Assembly: GCA_016182965.1 (NCBI GenBank)
Contig: JACPFM010000011.1
Coordinates: 16,666-80,665 of the forward strand
Direction of reading: 5' to 3'
Length of the DNA: 64,000 bases
Source: Deltaproteobacteria bacterium
GTDB lineage: Bacteria > Myxococcota_A > Polyangia > Polyangiales > JADJMO01
The notes under the pieces were generated by a model. It saw nothing but the letters and a program-made list of their open reading frames with translations. It searched no databases and was not told the origin of the DNA. Below are positions 9,029 to 17,978 of the stretch, piece by piece. The position numbers and the translations under genes are program-made. How positions within the stretch are numbered: the first letter of the stretch is position 1; each line of letters begins with the position of its first letter.

Positions 9029-10531
9029 TCACTTCTTCGCTGCAGCGCGGCGGACCTCGATCTTGCCGAGCCCCATCTTGTCGAGGTCCTTCACGATGAC
9101 GTCGGCGTCGCCGACGATCACGAGGCGGAGCTTGTCGGGCGAAAGGTAGCGCTTGGCAACCCGCTGCACGTCGGCCCTGGTGACCGCGCGGTAGGCGGCG
9201 GCGCGCCCGTGGTACTCGTCGAGCGGCAGCCCGTAGATCGCGAGGTACGCGATCGATCCTGCGACGTCGGACACGGTCTCGAACGACGCCGGAAGCCTGC
9301 GAATCAGGTTCGTCTTCGCGTCGGCGAGCTCCTCCTCGGAGACCTCGGCGTCGATGATGCGCTTGATCTCCGCGAGGATCTCCTGCGCGGCGGGCTCGGT
9401 CTTCTCGCGCACGATCGCGCCGCCGGCGGTGAACGGTCCGGCGCCGTGGCGCATGTCGAAGCTCGAGCTCGCGCCGTAGGTGTACGCGTGCTTCTCGCGC
9501 AGGTTGAGGTTCAGGCGGGAGGAGAACTGCCCGCCGAGGATGGTGTTCATGACCATCAGCGCGTGGAAGTCCTTGCTCGAACGCGGCACGCCGAGCAGCG
9601 TGGCGGCGAGGTGCGACTGCGTCGCGCCCGGCCGATCGATGACGATCACGCGGGGCGCGCCCTCCATGCCGGGCGGATCGGCGACGTCGGACGCCTTCGG
9701 CTTCTTGCCCTTCCAGTCGCCGAACGCCTTCTCGATCTGCGCGAGCGCGGCTTCCTTGGTGACGTCGCCGGCGATGGCCACGGTGACGTCGTCGGGATCG
9801 ACCTGGCTCCGGTGGAACGCCGCGAGCTCCTTCGCCCCGAGCTTCTTCAGCGCCTGCTCGTTGCCGAGGAGCGGCGCGTGATACGGGTGGTTGTCCGGGT
9901 AGAGCACCTCGGAGACGGCGTTGCGGAGGAGGATCGCCGGCGAGTCCTTCTGCTGGGCGAGCATGGTGAGGCGCTTGCTGCGCTCGCGCTCCACCTCGTC
10001 CTTCGCGAAGGCCGGATCGCGCACGCACTCGGCGAGGATGGCGAACGCCTCGGAGAAGCTCGGTGCGAGGACCTTCCCGTGCACGCCGAGGCTGTCGAGC
10101 GAGCCCCACGAGCCGAACTGCGCGCCGAGCTTGCCGAGCGCGTCGCTGATCTCGAGCGCGCTCCGCGTCTTGCTGCCCTGGACGAGCATCGCGCCGAGGA
10201 ACGCGCCGGTGCCCGGCGGCCCCTGATCGGCGCCGCGGTCGACGACGATCTGGAAGGCGACGATCGGCAGCTCGTGGCGCTCGACGAGCAGCACCCGGAG
10301 ACCGTTCGCGAGCTTGTGCTCGACGATCGTGGGCGGAACGAAGTCCGGCATCGGCGCGCCGGCCGGGGCCTTCTCGCGGAACGCGTCGGGAGCCACCGAC
10401 GGCGAGGCGACCGGCGCGGCCGACACCGTCGGAGGCGGCACGGGAGGCGAAGCGGGCGGCGGGGCCGGCTTCGGCTCGCACGACGAGAGCATCAGCAAGA
10501 CGACGGCGACGGTCGAGAGGACGCGCTTCAC
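9029..10531 (-). CDS. M16 family peptidase-like lipoprotein, non-catalytic partner
   Basis: About 500 aa, starting with GTG and a signal peptide with a Cys (LLMLSSCEP), so probably a lipoprotein; a Pro-rich linker follows to residue 60. The fold is M16/insulinase: LANGLRVLLVERHELPIVAF, then the C-terminal M16 domain with NLNLREKHAYTYGASS. The zinc motif HxxEH is missing: the equivalent position reads GTGAFLGAMLVQG. It therefore cannot be a zinc protease alone and is expected to pair with the active subunit encoded just upstream. The start is fixed by a 4-base GTGA overlap with that gene, pointing to coupled translation and equal amounts of both subunits. Confidence 0.9.
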   Translation of the reverse strand: MKRVLSTVAVVLLMLSSCEPKPAPPPASPPVPPPTVSAAPVASPSVAPDAFREKAPAGAPMPDFVPPTIVEHKLANGLRVLLVERHELPIVAFQIVVDRGADQGPPGTGAFLGAMLVQGSKTRSALEISDALGKLGAQFGSWGSLDSLGVHGKVLAPSFSEAFAILAECVRDPAFAKDEVERERSKRLTMLAQQKDSPAILLRNAVSEVLYPDNHPYHAPLLGNEQALKKLGAKELAAFHRSQVDPDDVTVAIAGDVTKEAALAQIEKAFGDWKGKKPKASDVADPPGMEGAPRVIVIDRPGATQSHLAATLLGVPRSSKDFHALMVMNTILGGQFSSRLNLNLREKHAYTYGASSSFDMRHGAGPFTAGGAIVREKTEPAAQEILAEIKRIIDAEVSEEELADAKTNLIRRLPASFETVSDVAGSIAYLAIYGLPLDEYHGRAAAYRAVTRADVQRVAKRYLSPDKLRLVIVGDADVIVKDLDKMGLGKIEVRRAAAKK

Positions 10532-11952
10532 GGCTTCACCTCCAGGAGACGTCCGGCGCGCGGCGCGCCCTTCTTCGGGAGCACGATGGTGACGATGCGT
10601 TTGTCGGGCGCCAGCCACGTCGCGGCGGTCTTGCTCAGATCGGCGGCGGTGGCGCGCTCGTAGCGCGCGACGTCCTTGTCGAACCAGCCGGGGTCGCCGG
10701 TGGCGTGCGCGTAGGCGTTGAAGGCGTTGGCGCGCGAGGTGATCCGCTCGGCGTCGAAGATCAGGTTCGAGAGGATCTTGGCCTTGGCGCGCGCGAGCTC
10801 GTCGTCGGTCGGCGGCTTCTCGCGGACCTTCGCCAGCTCCTCGTCGACGAGCTTCAACACCGTCTTCGGGTCCTTGCCCTTCTTGACGGTGACCACGACC
10901 TCGAACTGGCTCGAGAGCATCGACGAGCCCTGGTAGGCGCTGACGTCCTGCGCGATCTGGAGGTCGTAGACCAGCCGCTTGAAGAGCCGGCTGGTCTTCC
11001 CCGACGACAGGACCTCGGCCAGCAGATCGAGCTCGCCGTCGCCGGGGGCGAACTGCGGCGGCGTCGGCCACGTGACGACCACGCGCGCGAGCTCGACGTC
11101 GGCCTCGACCTCGAGGCGCTTCTCGTGATCGAGCTTCACCGGCGTCGGACCCTTGGCCGGCTTCGGATCGGGACCGCGCGGGATCGCCTCGAAGTACTGC
11201 GCGATCAGCGCGCGCGCCGCCTTCTTGTCGATGTCGCCGGCGACCACCAGCGTCGCGTTGTTCGGGAGGTACCAGGTGCGGAAGAACGCCGTCACGTCCT
11301 GGAAGCTGGCGGCGTCGAGGTCCTGCGGCGTGCCGATGGTCAGCCGGTGGTAGGGGTGGTCCTTCGGATAGAGCGCCTCGCGGATGAACTGGATCACGAG
11401 GCCATAGGGCGCGTTCTCGTAGTTCTGACGGCGCTCGTTCTTCACCACGTCGCGCTGCGACTTGAACGTGTCGTCGTTCGCGTGATCGAGCAGCCAGCCC
11501 ATGCGATCGCTCTCGAGCCAGAGCGCGAGGGCGAGCTCGTTGGACGGGAGGGTCTCGTAGTAGTTGGTGCGATCGGTGTTGGTGGTGCCGTTGCGATCGC
11601 TCGAGCCGGCGCGCTCCAGGTACTTGAAGAACGTGTCCTCGGCGACGTGCTTGCTCCCCTGGAACATCACGTGCTCGAACAGGTGCGCGAAGCCGTTCTT
11701 GCCGGCCGGCTCGTCCTTGCTGCCGACGTGGTACCAGACGTTCACCGCGACCAGCGGCGTCTTGTGATCTTCGTGGAGGATCACCTCGAGGCCGTTGGAC
11801 AGCACGTAGCGCTCGAACGACAGCGCGGGCGCGGCGACGGGGGTCGCGCCCGCGCGCGCGGACGGCGCGGGCGCCGACACCATCGCGAGGCTGACTGCGA
11901 GCGCCCCGAGCAGGCGAGTCACGGATCCGGAGGGCATCGGGCGGGCGGGCAT
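10528..11952 (-). CDS. M16 family zinc metallopeptidase, catalytic subunit
   Basis: About 474 aa with a signal peptide (SVTRLLGALAVSLAMVSAPAPSARA). The intact M16 zinc motif HLFEH is in GFAHLFEHVMFQGSKHV, with the downstream Glu region ALWLESDRMGWLL and the C-terminal M16 domain. Such PqqL/mitochondrial-processing-peptidase-like enzymes degrade or process peptides in the periplasm. I chose the ATG at 11952; one five codons further in (11937) is equally possible. The stop overlaps the GTG of the inactive partner. The promoter must lie in the 56-bp divergent gap shared with the lipoprotein gene at 12009. Confidence 0.93.
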   Translation of the reverse strand: MPARPMPSGSVTRLLGALAVSLAMVSAPAPSARAGATPVAAPALSFERYVLSNGLEVILHEDHKTPLVAVNVWYHVGSKDEPAGKNGFAHLFEHVMFQGSKHVAEDTFFKYLERAGSSDRNGTTNTDRTNYYETLPSNELALALWLESDRMGWLLDHANDDTFKSQRDVVKNERRQNYENAPYGLVIQFIREALYPKDHPYHRLTIGTPQDLDAASFQDVTAFFRTWYLPNNATLVVAGDIDKKAARALIAQYFEAIPRGPDPKPAKGPTPVKLDHEKRLEVEADVELARVVVTWPTPPQFAPGDGELDLLAEVLSSGKTSRLFKRLVYDLQIAQDVSAYQGSSMLSSQFEVVVTVKKGKDPKTVLKLVDEELAKVREKPPTDDELARAKAKILSNLIFDAERITSRANAFNAYAHATGDPGWFDKDVARYERATAADLSKTAATWLAPDKRIVTIVLPKKGAPRAGRLLEVKP

Positions 11953-12008
11953 CGACACCAGGTAACGCAACGGTGACAGCGGGTCACGACGGCGCGTATC
12001 GTGAGCGC

Positions 12009-12503
12009 ATGGCACGTCCCATGCGCTTGGCGTTCGGCTCGTTGGCGGTGGCGATCCTCGGGTGGGCGGGCGCACAGGGGTGCGCCTCGGACGAAGAACC
12101 GTCGTGCCAGGCGGACACCGATTGTGTGAGCGCGACGACGCCCTGCACCGTCGGCGTCTGCCGCGAGAGCAAGTGCGTGGCGCAGCCGGTGGCCGACGGC
12201 ACGCGCCTGAAGGACCAGCCGCCAATCGCCGAGAAGCCGTGCATCTTGCTGCGCTGCAAGGCCGGCAAGGTCGAGGAGACCGCCGACGGATCGCGAACCC
12301 CCGATTTCATCGAGTGCAAGAAGCACATCTGCGAGGGCACCACGCTGACGACCGTGAACATCCTCGACGGCGTCGCGTGCGCCGGCGGCGGCGCGTGCCG
12401 CGGCGGTGTGTGCCTGCCCCCGGCCGACAGCGGCCCCGGCGACACCGGATCGACCGACACCGGCGGAGACGACACCGGCTCGACCGACGGCGCGAGCGAC
12501 TGA
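12009..12503 (+). CDS. Cys-rich putative lipoprotein with Asp/Gly/Thr tail
   Basis: A 164-aa exported protein. The N-terminal signal MRLAFGSLAVAILGWAGAQGC ends in a Cys that may be lipidated. The body has about a dozen cysteines in short pairs (CQADTDCVSATTPCTVGVC), a pattern seen in many myxobacterial surface proteins with disulfide-bonded modules. The last 25 residues are a low-complexity repeat of DTGSTD/GGDDTGSTDG. No enzyme motif is visible and I do not recognise a named family. It is divergent from the M16 pair and is followed by a heptamer repeat array. Confidence 0.75.
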   Translation: MARPMRLAFGSLAVAILGWAGAQGCASDEEPSCQADTDCVSATTPCTVGVCRESKCVAQPVADGTRLKDQPPIAEKPCILLRCKAGKVEETADGSRTPDFIECKKHICEGTTLTTVNILDGVACAGGGACRGGVCLPPADSGPGDTGSTDTGGDDTGSTDGASD

Positions 12504-12518
12504 CGGGCGGCGGCTGGC

Positions 12519-12661
12519 CAGCGGTCGCCATCGTGGGACACCGCCTGGCGGTCGCTCTGTCGGCTTGGTCGTCGGTCGTAGTCGTCAGTCGTCAGTCGTC
12601 AGTCGTCAGTCGTCAGTCGTCAGTCGTCAGTCGTCAGTCGTCAGCCCAGCCGAGCGGAGGA
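12519..12661. repeat. dispersed repeat unit with nine GTCGTCA heptamers (copy 1)
   Basis: Nine exact tandem GTCGTCA units occupy 12581-12643, preceded by two degenerate ones. The left flank (from CAGCGGTCGC at 12519 through GACACCGCCTG) and the right flank (GCCCAGCCGA..GGAGGA) match the copy at 32119-32213 closely. It fills the gap between two convergent genes. Confidence 0.85.
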
Positions 12662-12700
12662 CTGCAGAATTTCCGGCGTTCCGCGATTGCGACCACGGAT

Positions 12701-13120
12701 TCAGCGCCGCGCGGACGCGAGCACCGCGTCGCGCAGCGCGCCCGCCGACTCGGGCGCGCCGATCATCGACACGTTCGGCGGCAGCGTCGCGTCCGGCTCC
12801 CCCTCGGACGCGACGAGCACCCGCGTCCGCGTGGCCGCCAGGAACTCCCACAAAGCTCGCGCCGTCGATGTGGTGCCGCACAGCACGACCTCGAAGCGGT
12901 CGCGCTGACAATGGAACTGCGCCGCATGCGTGCCTGCCGCGACCACGACGTGGAAGCGCGACGCGTCGAGCGCAGCGATCACGTGCGGGCGCAGGCCTGC
13001 GGCGTCTTCGACGTAGAGCACTTCCACACGCCGTCCGAATTGCGACAATGGGCGTAGGCGCGACATGGGGCGGCGCTCCGCACGGGCCGCCCGGGAGGTT
13101 CCCCGATCGTCAGACGTCAT
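12701..13120 (-). CDS. receiver-like protein without recognisable phosphoacceptor (tentative)
   Basis: A reading frame of 139 codons, or 121 from the inner ATG at 13066. The middle resembles a response-regulator receiver fold: VEVLYVEDAAGLRPHVIAALD resembles the strand-1 acidic pocket and helix 1. The strand-3 region (DRFEVVLCGTTS) has no Asp where the phosphoacceptor should be, and the end resembles strand 5 and helix 5. It would be a pseudo-receiver, or a protein only structurally similar. It is convergent with the repeat array and divergent from the lipoprotein pair starting at 13209. Confidence 0.5.
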   Translation of the reverse strand: MTSDDRGTSRAARAERRPMSRLRPLSQFGRRVEVLYVEDAAGLRPHVIAALDASRFHVVVAAGTHAAQFHCQRDRFEVVLCGTTSTARALWEFLAATRTRVLVASEGEPDATLPPNVSMIGAPESAGALRDAVLASARR

Positions 13121-13208
13121 GGCGCGGCCTCATGCAGGAGGGACGCCATGAGAGCTCAGCGCCTGCGGTGGCGCTCCGATTGCAGCGCGCGGCGAGCAGG
13201 AGGTCCCG

Positions 13209-13652
13209 ATGCGCACGCCGATCGTCACCTGGGGCATCGTGGTGGCCGCGCTCGCGGCGTCGGGATGCAAGACCGAGCGCCGCGACCGGACCACGGACGG
13301 CGCGGGAACGCCCGGTGGCGCGTACGGTGGCGGTCCGCGGGCCACCGAGGTCCTCGTCGGCGGGCCGGGGGAGGATGCGCTGCGTCTCCACGCGACCTCG
13401 GCGCTCGACGTCCTGGTGTCCGCCCGCTGCGATCGCGCGCGGGCGTGCAGCTTCGGCGACCCGAGCGCGTCGTGCGCGACCGCCGCGGTCCTGGCCGAGA
13501 AGGAGCTCGACCTCGCGCACTGCCCCCGCGGCGTGGACGCAGCGGTGCTCTCCGACTGCGCGCGCGTGCTCCGCGACGCACCGTGCGACGTCGAGCCCGC
13601 CCGGCCCGAGACCTGTCACCTCACCCTGTTGTGCGGCGAGGTGACGCCGTGA
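13209..13652 (+). CDS. putative lipoprotein with conserved Cys pattern
   Basis: A 147-aa product with a strong AGGAGG ribosome binding site and a good lipobox (ALAASGC). After a Gly-rich linker, the domain from residue 60 has paired cysteines (ARCDRARAC, CPRGVDAAVLSDC, CHLTLLC). The pattern recalls small myxobacterial lipoproteins annotated near natural-product genes (DUF6184-like), but I cannot confirm membership. The role is unknown. Its TGA overlaps the GTG of the next gene, which encodes a second lipoprotein of the same layout. Confidence 0.75.
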   Translation: MRTPIVTWGIVVAALAASGCKTERRDRTTDGAGTPGGAYGGGPRATEVLVGGPGEDALRLHATSALDVLVSARCDRARACSFGDPSASCATAAVLAEKELDLAHCPRGVDAAVLSDCARVLRDAPCDVEPARPETCHLTLLCGEVTP

Positions 13653-14179
13653 GCGTCCCCGCATGCAGGAGCGTCCGCGCCGTCCGCGTATGGAAGAGGA
13701 TCGAGAGGGTCGCGCTCGCCTCTGCGCTGCTCACCGTCGCGTGCACGCGGCGCGAGGACGGCGACGAGCGGGCGCTGCAGGGCGTCGACGACAACGTGCG
13801 CGACTTCGGCCAGCTGAACGGCATCTTCGGCGACAACGGGACCTCCATCGGAGAGGGTGAGGGCGGCAGCGACGAGGAGGCGCGCGGCGGCGGACCGCCC
13901 GAGGCGCGCGATCGCTCGTGGCCGTTCCAGGCGCGCGCCCGGCTCGTGAAGGCGCGCTGCGACGCCGCCGCGCGGTGCACCGGCGAGTCGCGGCGACGCT
14001 GCGCCGCGCGCGAGGAGGAGCGGCTCGCGAGCTGGCCGATCGACGCGTGCACGCAGATCGACGTCCGCCCGTGCATCGAGAGCGTCCGCATCGGCTGCTC
14101 CGGCGTGTCGTGGCAGCTCCCGCTGGCCTGCCGGGCCGACCGCGTCTGCCTCCCCGTCGTCAGCAAGCCGCTCGAGTGA
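13649..14179 (+). CDS. second putative lipoprotein, translationally coupled
   Basis: About 176 aa starting with GTG in a GTGA overlap with the upstream stop. The N-terminus has a hydrophobic segment ending in Cys (VALASALLTVAC). An acidic Gly-rich linker (residues 45-85) leads to a Cys-rich domain (VKARCDAAARCTGESRRRC, then CTQIDVRPC and CRADRVC). It resembles its upstream neighbour in the ARCD..C pattern, so the pair probably arose by duplication. Open frame continues upstream to 13148, but that part is antisense-like noise over the other lipoprotein. The stop codon is followed directly by a heptamer repeat. Confidence 0.7.
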   Translation: MSVPACRSVRAVRVWKRIERVALASALLTVACTRREDGDERALQGVDDNVRDFGQLNGIFGDNGTSIGEGEGGSDEEARGGGPPEARDRSWPFQARARLVKARCDAAARCTGESRRRCAAREEERLASWPIDACTQIDVRPCIESVRIGCSGVSWQLPLACRADRVCLPVVSKPLE

Positions 14180-14207
14180 GTCGTCAGTCGTCAGTCGCCA
14201 GTCGTCA
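14180..14207. repeat. GTCGTCA heptamer array, left arm
   Basis: Four tandem units (one variant, GTCGCCA) begin at the base after the lipoprotein stop codon. They are inverted relative to the array at 14333-14396. Confidence 0.85.
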
Positions 14208-14258
14208 GCACGAGAGCGTCGACGCGGCCCGGAGATCGAGAGGCTTTTCTCCGGGGTT

Positions 14259-14277
14259 CCAGGGGCTTGGCCCCTGG
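14259..14277. terminator. strong hairpin between convergent genes
   Basis: A perfect 8-bp stem, CCAGGGGC/GCCCCTGG, with loop TTG. It lies centrally between the inverted heptamer arrays and could end transcription from either side. There is no clear T-run. Confidence 0.55.
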
Positions 14278-14306
14278 TTCGACCTTCGACCTTTCGACCT
14301 TCGACC
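14278..14306. repeat. TTCGACC heptamer array
   Basis: Four TTCGACC units with one extra T follow the hairpin directly. The same heptamer forms the inverted arrays at 15243-15312. Confidence 0.8.
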
Positions 14307-14332
14307 AAGCTCGACGAAAGCTTCACACGCAC

Positions 14333-14396
14333 TGACGACTGACGACTGACGACTGACGACTGACGACTGACGACTGAACGACTGACGACTGACGAC
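14333..14396. repeat. TGACGAC heptamer array, right arm
   Basis: Nine units (one lengthened to TGAACGAC) run up to and share a base with the TAG stop of the opposing DUF4272 gene. This is the reverse complement of the left arm at 14180-14207. Confidence 0.85.
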
Positions 14397-15178
14397 TAGG
14401 TATCCGTCGGCGCGTCGTCCCACGCGTCGTCGGGCGCGTTGCCCACGAGCCACTCGAGCGCGCGGTGTCGCTCGATCGCGATCGAGCGCACCTCGTGGAA
14501 GGCGTCGTCCGGGAGCGCGCGGTAGGCCTGGTCCCGCGCGGGGAAGTCGCCGTCGATCGCGCGCGGAATGGTGCCCTCGGCGAACGCGTGCGCCGCGGTC
14601 AGCCGCACGATGTCGTCGAGCGAGGAGATGCCCGGCTTCTTCAGCTCGTCGGGCAGCGCGAAGCCGTTCTCCTGCAGCTCGCGCGTGCGAGCGCGCCAGT
14701 GCCACAGCTCCGCCGCGGCGCGCGCCGTATGGAGCTCCTCGGCCGGCCGCAGGGTCACGCCCTCGCGGAACATGGCCAGCGCCTTCGGGTTCGGGATCGC
14801 GTCGAGCAGCGAAGGCTCGACCTGCAGGTCCCACGCAGGCAGCTCCGGCAAGAGGCCGAGCGCCCAAGCCAGCATCGCCATGCCTTCGACCGCCCAGCTC
14901 GCGTCGATCTGCTGCTGCTCGGCCATGGTGATGAGCGTCGCCTCGGAGAGCTCGCGCTCCCTCGGCGTGAGCGCGTCGAAGACCGGCGTGTCGTAGATCG
15001 GCGTCCAGAACGCGTCGCGCGCCTCGTCGGCCTTCTCGTCCATGCGCGCCCGCTCCTCGGCGTTGGCGCGCGCCCGCAAGGCGGCGACGACGTCGCGCGG
15101 CGGCGCGCCGAGCGCGTAGACGACGCAGGCCTTGAGGGTGACGAGGCGATCGGCGACGGTCGCGGCGCTGGGTGCCAT
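14396..15178 (-). CDS. DUF4272 domain-containing protein
   Basis: A 260-aa soluble protein. The central stretch ([22 protein letters not shown], given here in outline) is the DUF4272 hallmark, with the preceding [16 protein letters not shown] helix and the later [22 protein letters not shown] segment. No catalytic motif is known for the family. I chose the ATG at 15178 because sequence upstream of it is repeat-containing spacer. Its stop abuts the heptamer array; its start faces the helicase gene across a divergent spacer. Confidence 0.8.
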   Translation of the reverse strand: MAPSAATVADRLVTLKACVVYALGAPPRDVVAALRARANAEERARMDEKADEARDAFWTPIYDTPVFDALTPRERELSEATLITMAEQQQIDASWAVEGMAMLAWALGLLPELPAWDLQVEPSLLDAIPNPKALAMFREGVTLRPAEELHTARAAAELWHWRARTRELQENGFALPDELKKPGISSLDDIVRLTAAHAFAEGTIPRAIDGDFPARDQAYRALPDDAFHEVRSIAIERHRALEWLVGNAPDDAWDDAPTDT

Positions 15179-15242
15179 CGGCGCGTCTATACCAGTCGCC
15201 GCCGTCGTTGGACATCGACCCTGCGCCCACTCGCTCCACCCG

Positions 15243-15312
15243 GGTCGAAGGTCGAAGGTCGAAGCCCGCCCCATTCCTCCTTCGTTCGACCTTCGACGTT
15301 CGACGTTCGACC
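15243..15312. repeat. inverted GGTCGAA / TTCGACC heptamer arrays in a divergent spacer
   Basis: Three GGTCGAA units (15243-15263) and four TTCGACC/TTCGACG units (15285-15312) are inverted around a 21-bp spacer, so the strand can fold into a long hairpin. They sit between the starts of the DUF4272 and helicase genes, where promoters would be expected. Confidence 0.8.
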
Positions 15313-15426
15313 GGGCATGAGCGGCCGAGGGAGCGGCATGGCCGACGATCGCGCGCGCTGATCCGGCACGCGGATGTCGGACGGTCTTGCTGCGCGATGG
15401 GCGCCGTCCGAGGTCTTCGGTCGACC

Positions 15427-17931
15427 ATGTCTCCTCCCCCGCTCGCCGCGCCGCCGCCCGGCGCCACCGCCGACGAGCTGCTCGATCGCTTCCTCGCCTA
15501 CGTCGACGGGCTCGGCCTCGAGCTCTACCCCGCGCAGGAGGAGGCGATCCTCGAGATCTTCGCGGGCAAGAACGTCATCCTCAACACGCCGACCGGGTCG
15601 GGCAAGTCGCTGGTGGCCGTCGCCATGCACTTCGCGGCGCTCGCCCGCGACGGGCGCAGCTACTACACGTCGCCGATCAAGGCGCTGGTCAGCGAGAAGT
15701 TCTTCGCGCTGTGCAAGGACTTCGGGCCGGAGAACGTCGGCATGGTCACCGGCGACGCGCGGGTGAACCCCGACGCGCCGATCATCTGCTGCACCGCCGA
15801 GATCCTGGCCAACCGCGCGCTCCGTCAGGGCGAGGATCTCGACGTCGACGCCGTGATCCTCGATGAGTTCCACTACTACGCCGACCGCGATCGCGGGTGG
15901 GCGTGGCAGGTGCCGCTCCTCACGTTGCCGCAGGCGCGCTTCCTGCTGATGAGCGCGACGCTCGGGCCGGTCGATCGGTTCGTCGAGGAGCTCAGGCGGC
16001 GCACCGGCACCGAGGCGACGGTCGTCCGCGGGATGAAGCGCCCGGTGCCGCTCGAGCTCGAGTACCGCGAGTCGCCGCTGCACGAGACGGTCGCCTCGCT
16101 CGTGTCGCAGGGGCGCGCGCCGATCTACCTCGTGAACTTCACCCAGCGCGCGTGCGCCGAGGTCGCGCAGGACCTCTTGTCGCAGGACCTCGCGAGCAAG
16201 GACGACAAGCGCGCCATCGCCGACGTGCTGTCCCAGGTGCGCTTCGACTCGCCGTACGGCAAGGAGATCCAGCGGTTCCTGCGGCAGGGGGTCGCCGTGC
16301 ACCACGCCGGCCTGCTGCCGAAGTACCGGCTCCTCGTCGAGAAGCTCGCGCAGCGCGGGTTGTTGAAGGTGATCAGCGGCACCGACACGCTCGGCGTCGG
16401 GGTGAACATCCCGATCCGCACCGTGCTCTTCACGCGCCTCTGCAAGTACGACGGCGAGAAGACGGTCATCCTCCCGGTCCGCGACTTCCAGCAGATCGCC
16501 GGGCGCGCGGGCCGCAAGGGCTTCGACGACAAGGGCTGGGTGGTCGTGCAGGCGCCCGAGCACGTCATCGAGAACATCCGCATCGACGAGAAGGCGGCGA
16601 AGGACCCGAGCAAGAAGAAGAAGCTCGTGCGCAAGAAGCCGCCGGAGTTCGGCTATCTGCACTGGGACCGCGGCACCTTCGAGAAGCTGAGCACCTCGCA
16701 GCCGGAGCCGCTGACGTCGCGCTTCCAGCTCGGGCACGGGATGCTCCTGAACGTCCTCGAGCGCGAGCGCGGCGGCTGCAAGGCGATCGTGAAGCTGGTG
16801 CGCGACAGCCACGAGACGCCCGCCAACAAGCGGCAGCTGCGCGCGCACGGGCTTCAGCTGTGGCAGTCGCTGCTCGACGCCGAGATCGTGCAGCGCGTCG
16901 ACGGCAAGCTGCGCGTCAACCTCGATCTGCAGGAGGACTTCTCGCTCCACCACGCGCTGTCGCTGTGGCTCGTCGACACGCTCCCGCGGCTCGATCTCGG
17001 GGCCGACACCTACGCGCTCGACGTGCTCACCCTGGCCGAGTCGATCGTCGAGAACCCCGACGTCATCCTCCGCGCGCAGCTCGAGAAGCTGCGGTCTGAG
17101 ACGTTCGCGAGGCTCAAGGCCGAGGGCGTCGAGTTCGACGATCGCAAGGCGGCCCTCGAGGAGCTCGAGTACCCGAAGCCGCTCCGCGAGTTCGTCTACG
17201 ACACCTACAACGCGTTCGCCCGCCTGCACCCGTGGGTCGGCGAAAACATCCGCCCCAAGAGCGTCGCGCGCGAGATGTTCGAGACGCTGCAGACCTTCTC
17301 CGGCTACGTGAAGGAGTACGGCCTGCAGCGGTCGGAGGGCGTGCTGCTCCGGTATCTGTCCGAGGTCTACAAGGTGATGGTCCAGACGGTGCCCGCGCCG
17401 GCGAAGAACGACGCGGTCGACGACGTCACCGCCTACCTCGGCGCGATCGTGCGCGGCACCGACGCGAGCCTGCTCGAGGAGTGGGAGCGACTGCGCGATC
17501 CGACGTACGTGCCGCCGCCGATCGAGGAGCGCGCTGTCGAGACCTCCGACGTCACCCGCGACGAGCGCGGGTTCACCGTGCTGGTGCGCAACGCGATGTT
17601 CCGCATCGTGCAGGCGATGGCCGCCGGCGACACCACCGCCCTGCTCGAGGCGATCGCCCCCGAAGATCCCGACGGCACGCCGTGGACGCGCGAGCGCTGG
17701 CTCGCCGAGCGCGCAGCGTTCGACGAAGACCACCCCGCCTTGCGCACCGACCCGACCGCGCGCGTGCCGTCGCTCACGCGCATCGACAAGCGACCCGACG
17801 CGTGGGAGGTGCAGCAGATCCTCCCCGACGCCGAGGGCGACGACGACTGGTTCCTCGAGGCGCGCATCGACCTGGCGCGCGCGAAGGACGCGGGCGAGCC
17901 GGTGGTGGCGCTCCGACGAGTCGCCCGCTGA
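15427..17931 (+). CDS. SKI2-like DEAD/DEAH box RNA helicase with DUF3516-type C-terminus
   Basis: An 834-aa superfamily 2 helicase. Motif I is TPTGSGKS (about residue 58), motif [11 protein letters not shown], motif III MSATLG, motif [13 protein letters not shown] and motif [13 protein letters not shown] Lys-rich insert ([12 protein letters not shown]) follows, then a long helical C-terminal region of about 400 residues like that of bacterial Ski2/Mtr4-related helicases (DUF3516). The expected role is ATP-driven RNA unwinding in RNA processing or decay. The ATG at 15427 is preferred because upstream in-frame codons run through the inverted heptamer repeats. Confidence 0.92.
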   Translation: MSPPPLAAPPPGATADELLDRFLAYVDGLGLELYPAQEEAILEIFAGKNVILNTPTGSGKSLVAVAMHFAALARDGRSYYTSPIKALVSEKFFALCKDFGPENVGMVTGDARVNPDAPIICCTAEILANRALRQGEDLDVDAVILDEFHYYADRDRGWAWQVPLLTLPQARFLLMSATLGPVDRFVEELRRRTGTEATVVRGMKRPVPLELEYRESPLHETVASLVSQGRAPIYLVNFTQRACAEVAQDLLSQDLASKDDKRAIADVLSQVRFDSPYGKEIQRFLRQGVAVHHAGLLPKYRLLVEKLAQRGLLKVISGTDTLGVGVNIPIRTVLFTRLCKYDGEKTVILPVRDFQQIAGRAGRKGFDDKGWVVVQAPEHVIENIRIDEKAAKDPSKKKKLVRKKPPEFGYLHWDRGTFEKLSTSQPEPLTSRFQLGHGMLLNVLERERGGCKAIVKLVRDSHETPANKRQLRAHGLQLWQSLLDAEIVQRVDGKLRVNLDLQEDFSLHHALSLWLVDTLPRLDLGADTYALDVLTLAESIVENPDVILRAQLEKLRSETFARLKAEGVEFDDRKAALEELEYPKPLREFVYDTYNAFARLHPWVGENIRPKSVAREMFETLQTFSGYVKEYGLQRSEGVLLRYLSEVYKVMVQTVPAPAKNDAVDDVTAYLGAIVRGTDASLLEEWERLRDPTYVPPPIEERAVETSDVTRDERGFTVLVRNAMFRIVQAMAAGDTTALLEAIAPEDPDGTPWTRERWLAERAAFDEDHPALRTDPTARVPSLTRIDKRPDAWEVQQILPDAEGDDDWFLEARIDLARAKDAGEPVVALRRVAR

Positions 17932-17978
17932 CGGCGAGGTGACGGCCAAGGGACGCGCCCGTCCGGTGTCGGAGGGGC

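Noticed and set aside
12580..12644. CRISPR array from the regular GTCGTCA repeats
   Set aside because: The unit is only 7 bp, with no unique spacers and no cas genes nearby.
13148..13648. Extension of the second lipoprotein gene to an upstream ATG with a good ribosome binding site
   Set aside because: It would overlap the first lipoprotein gene in another frame and place the signal peptide 170 residues inside. The GTGA overlap start is better.
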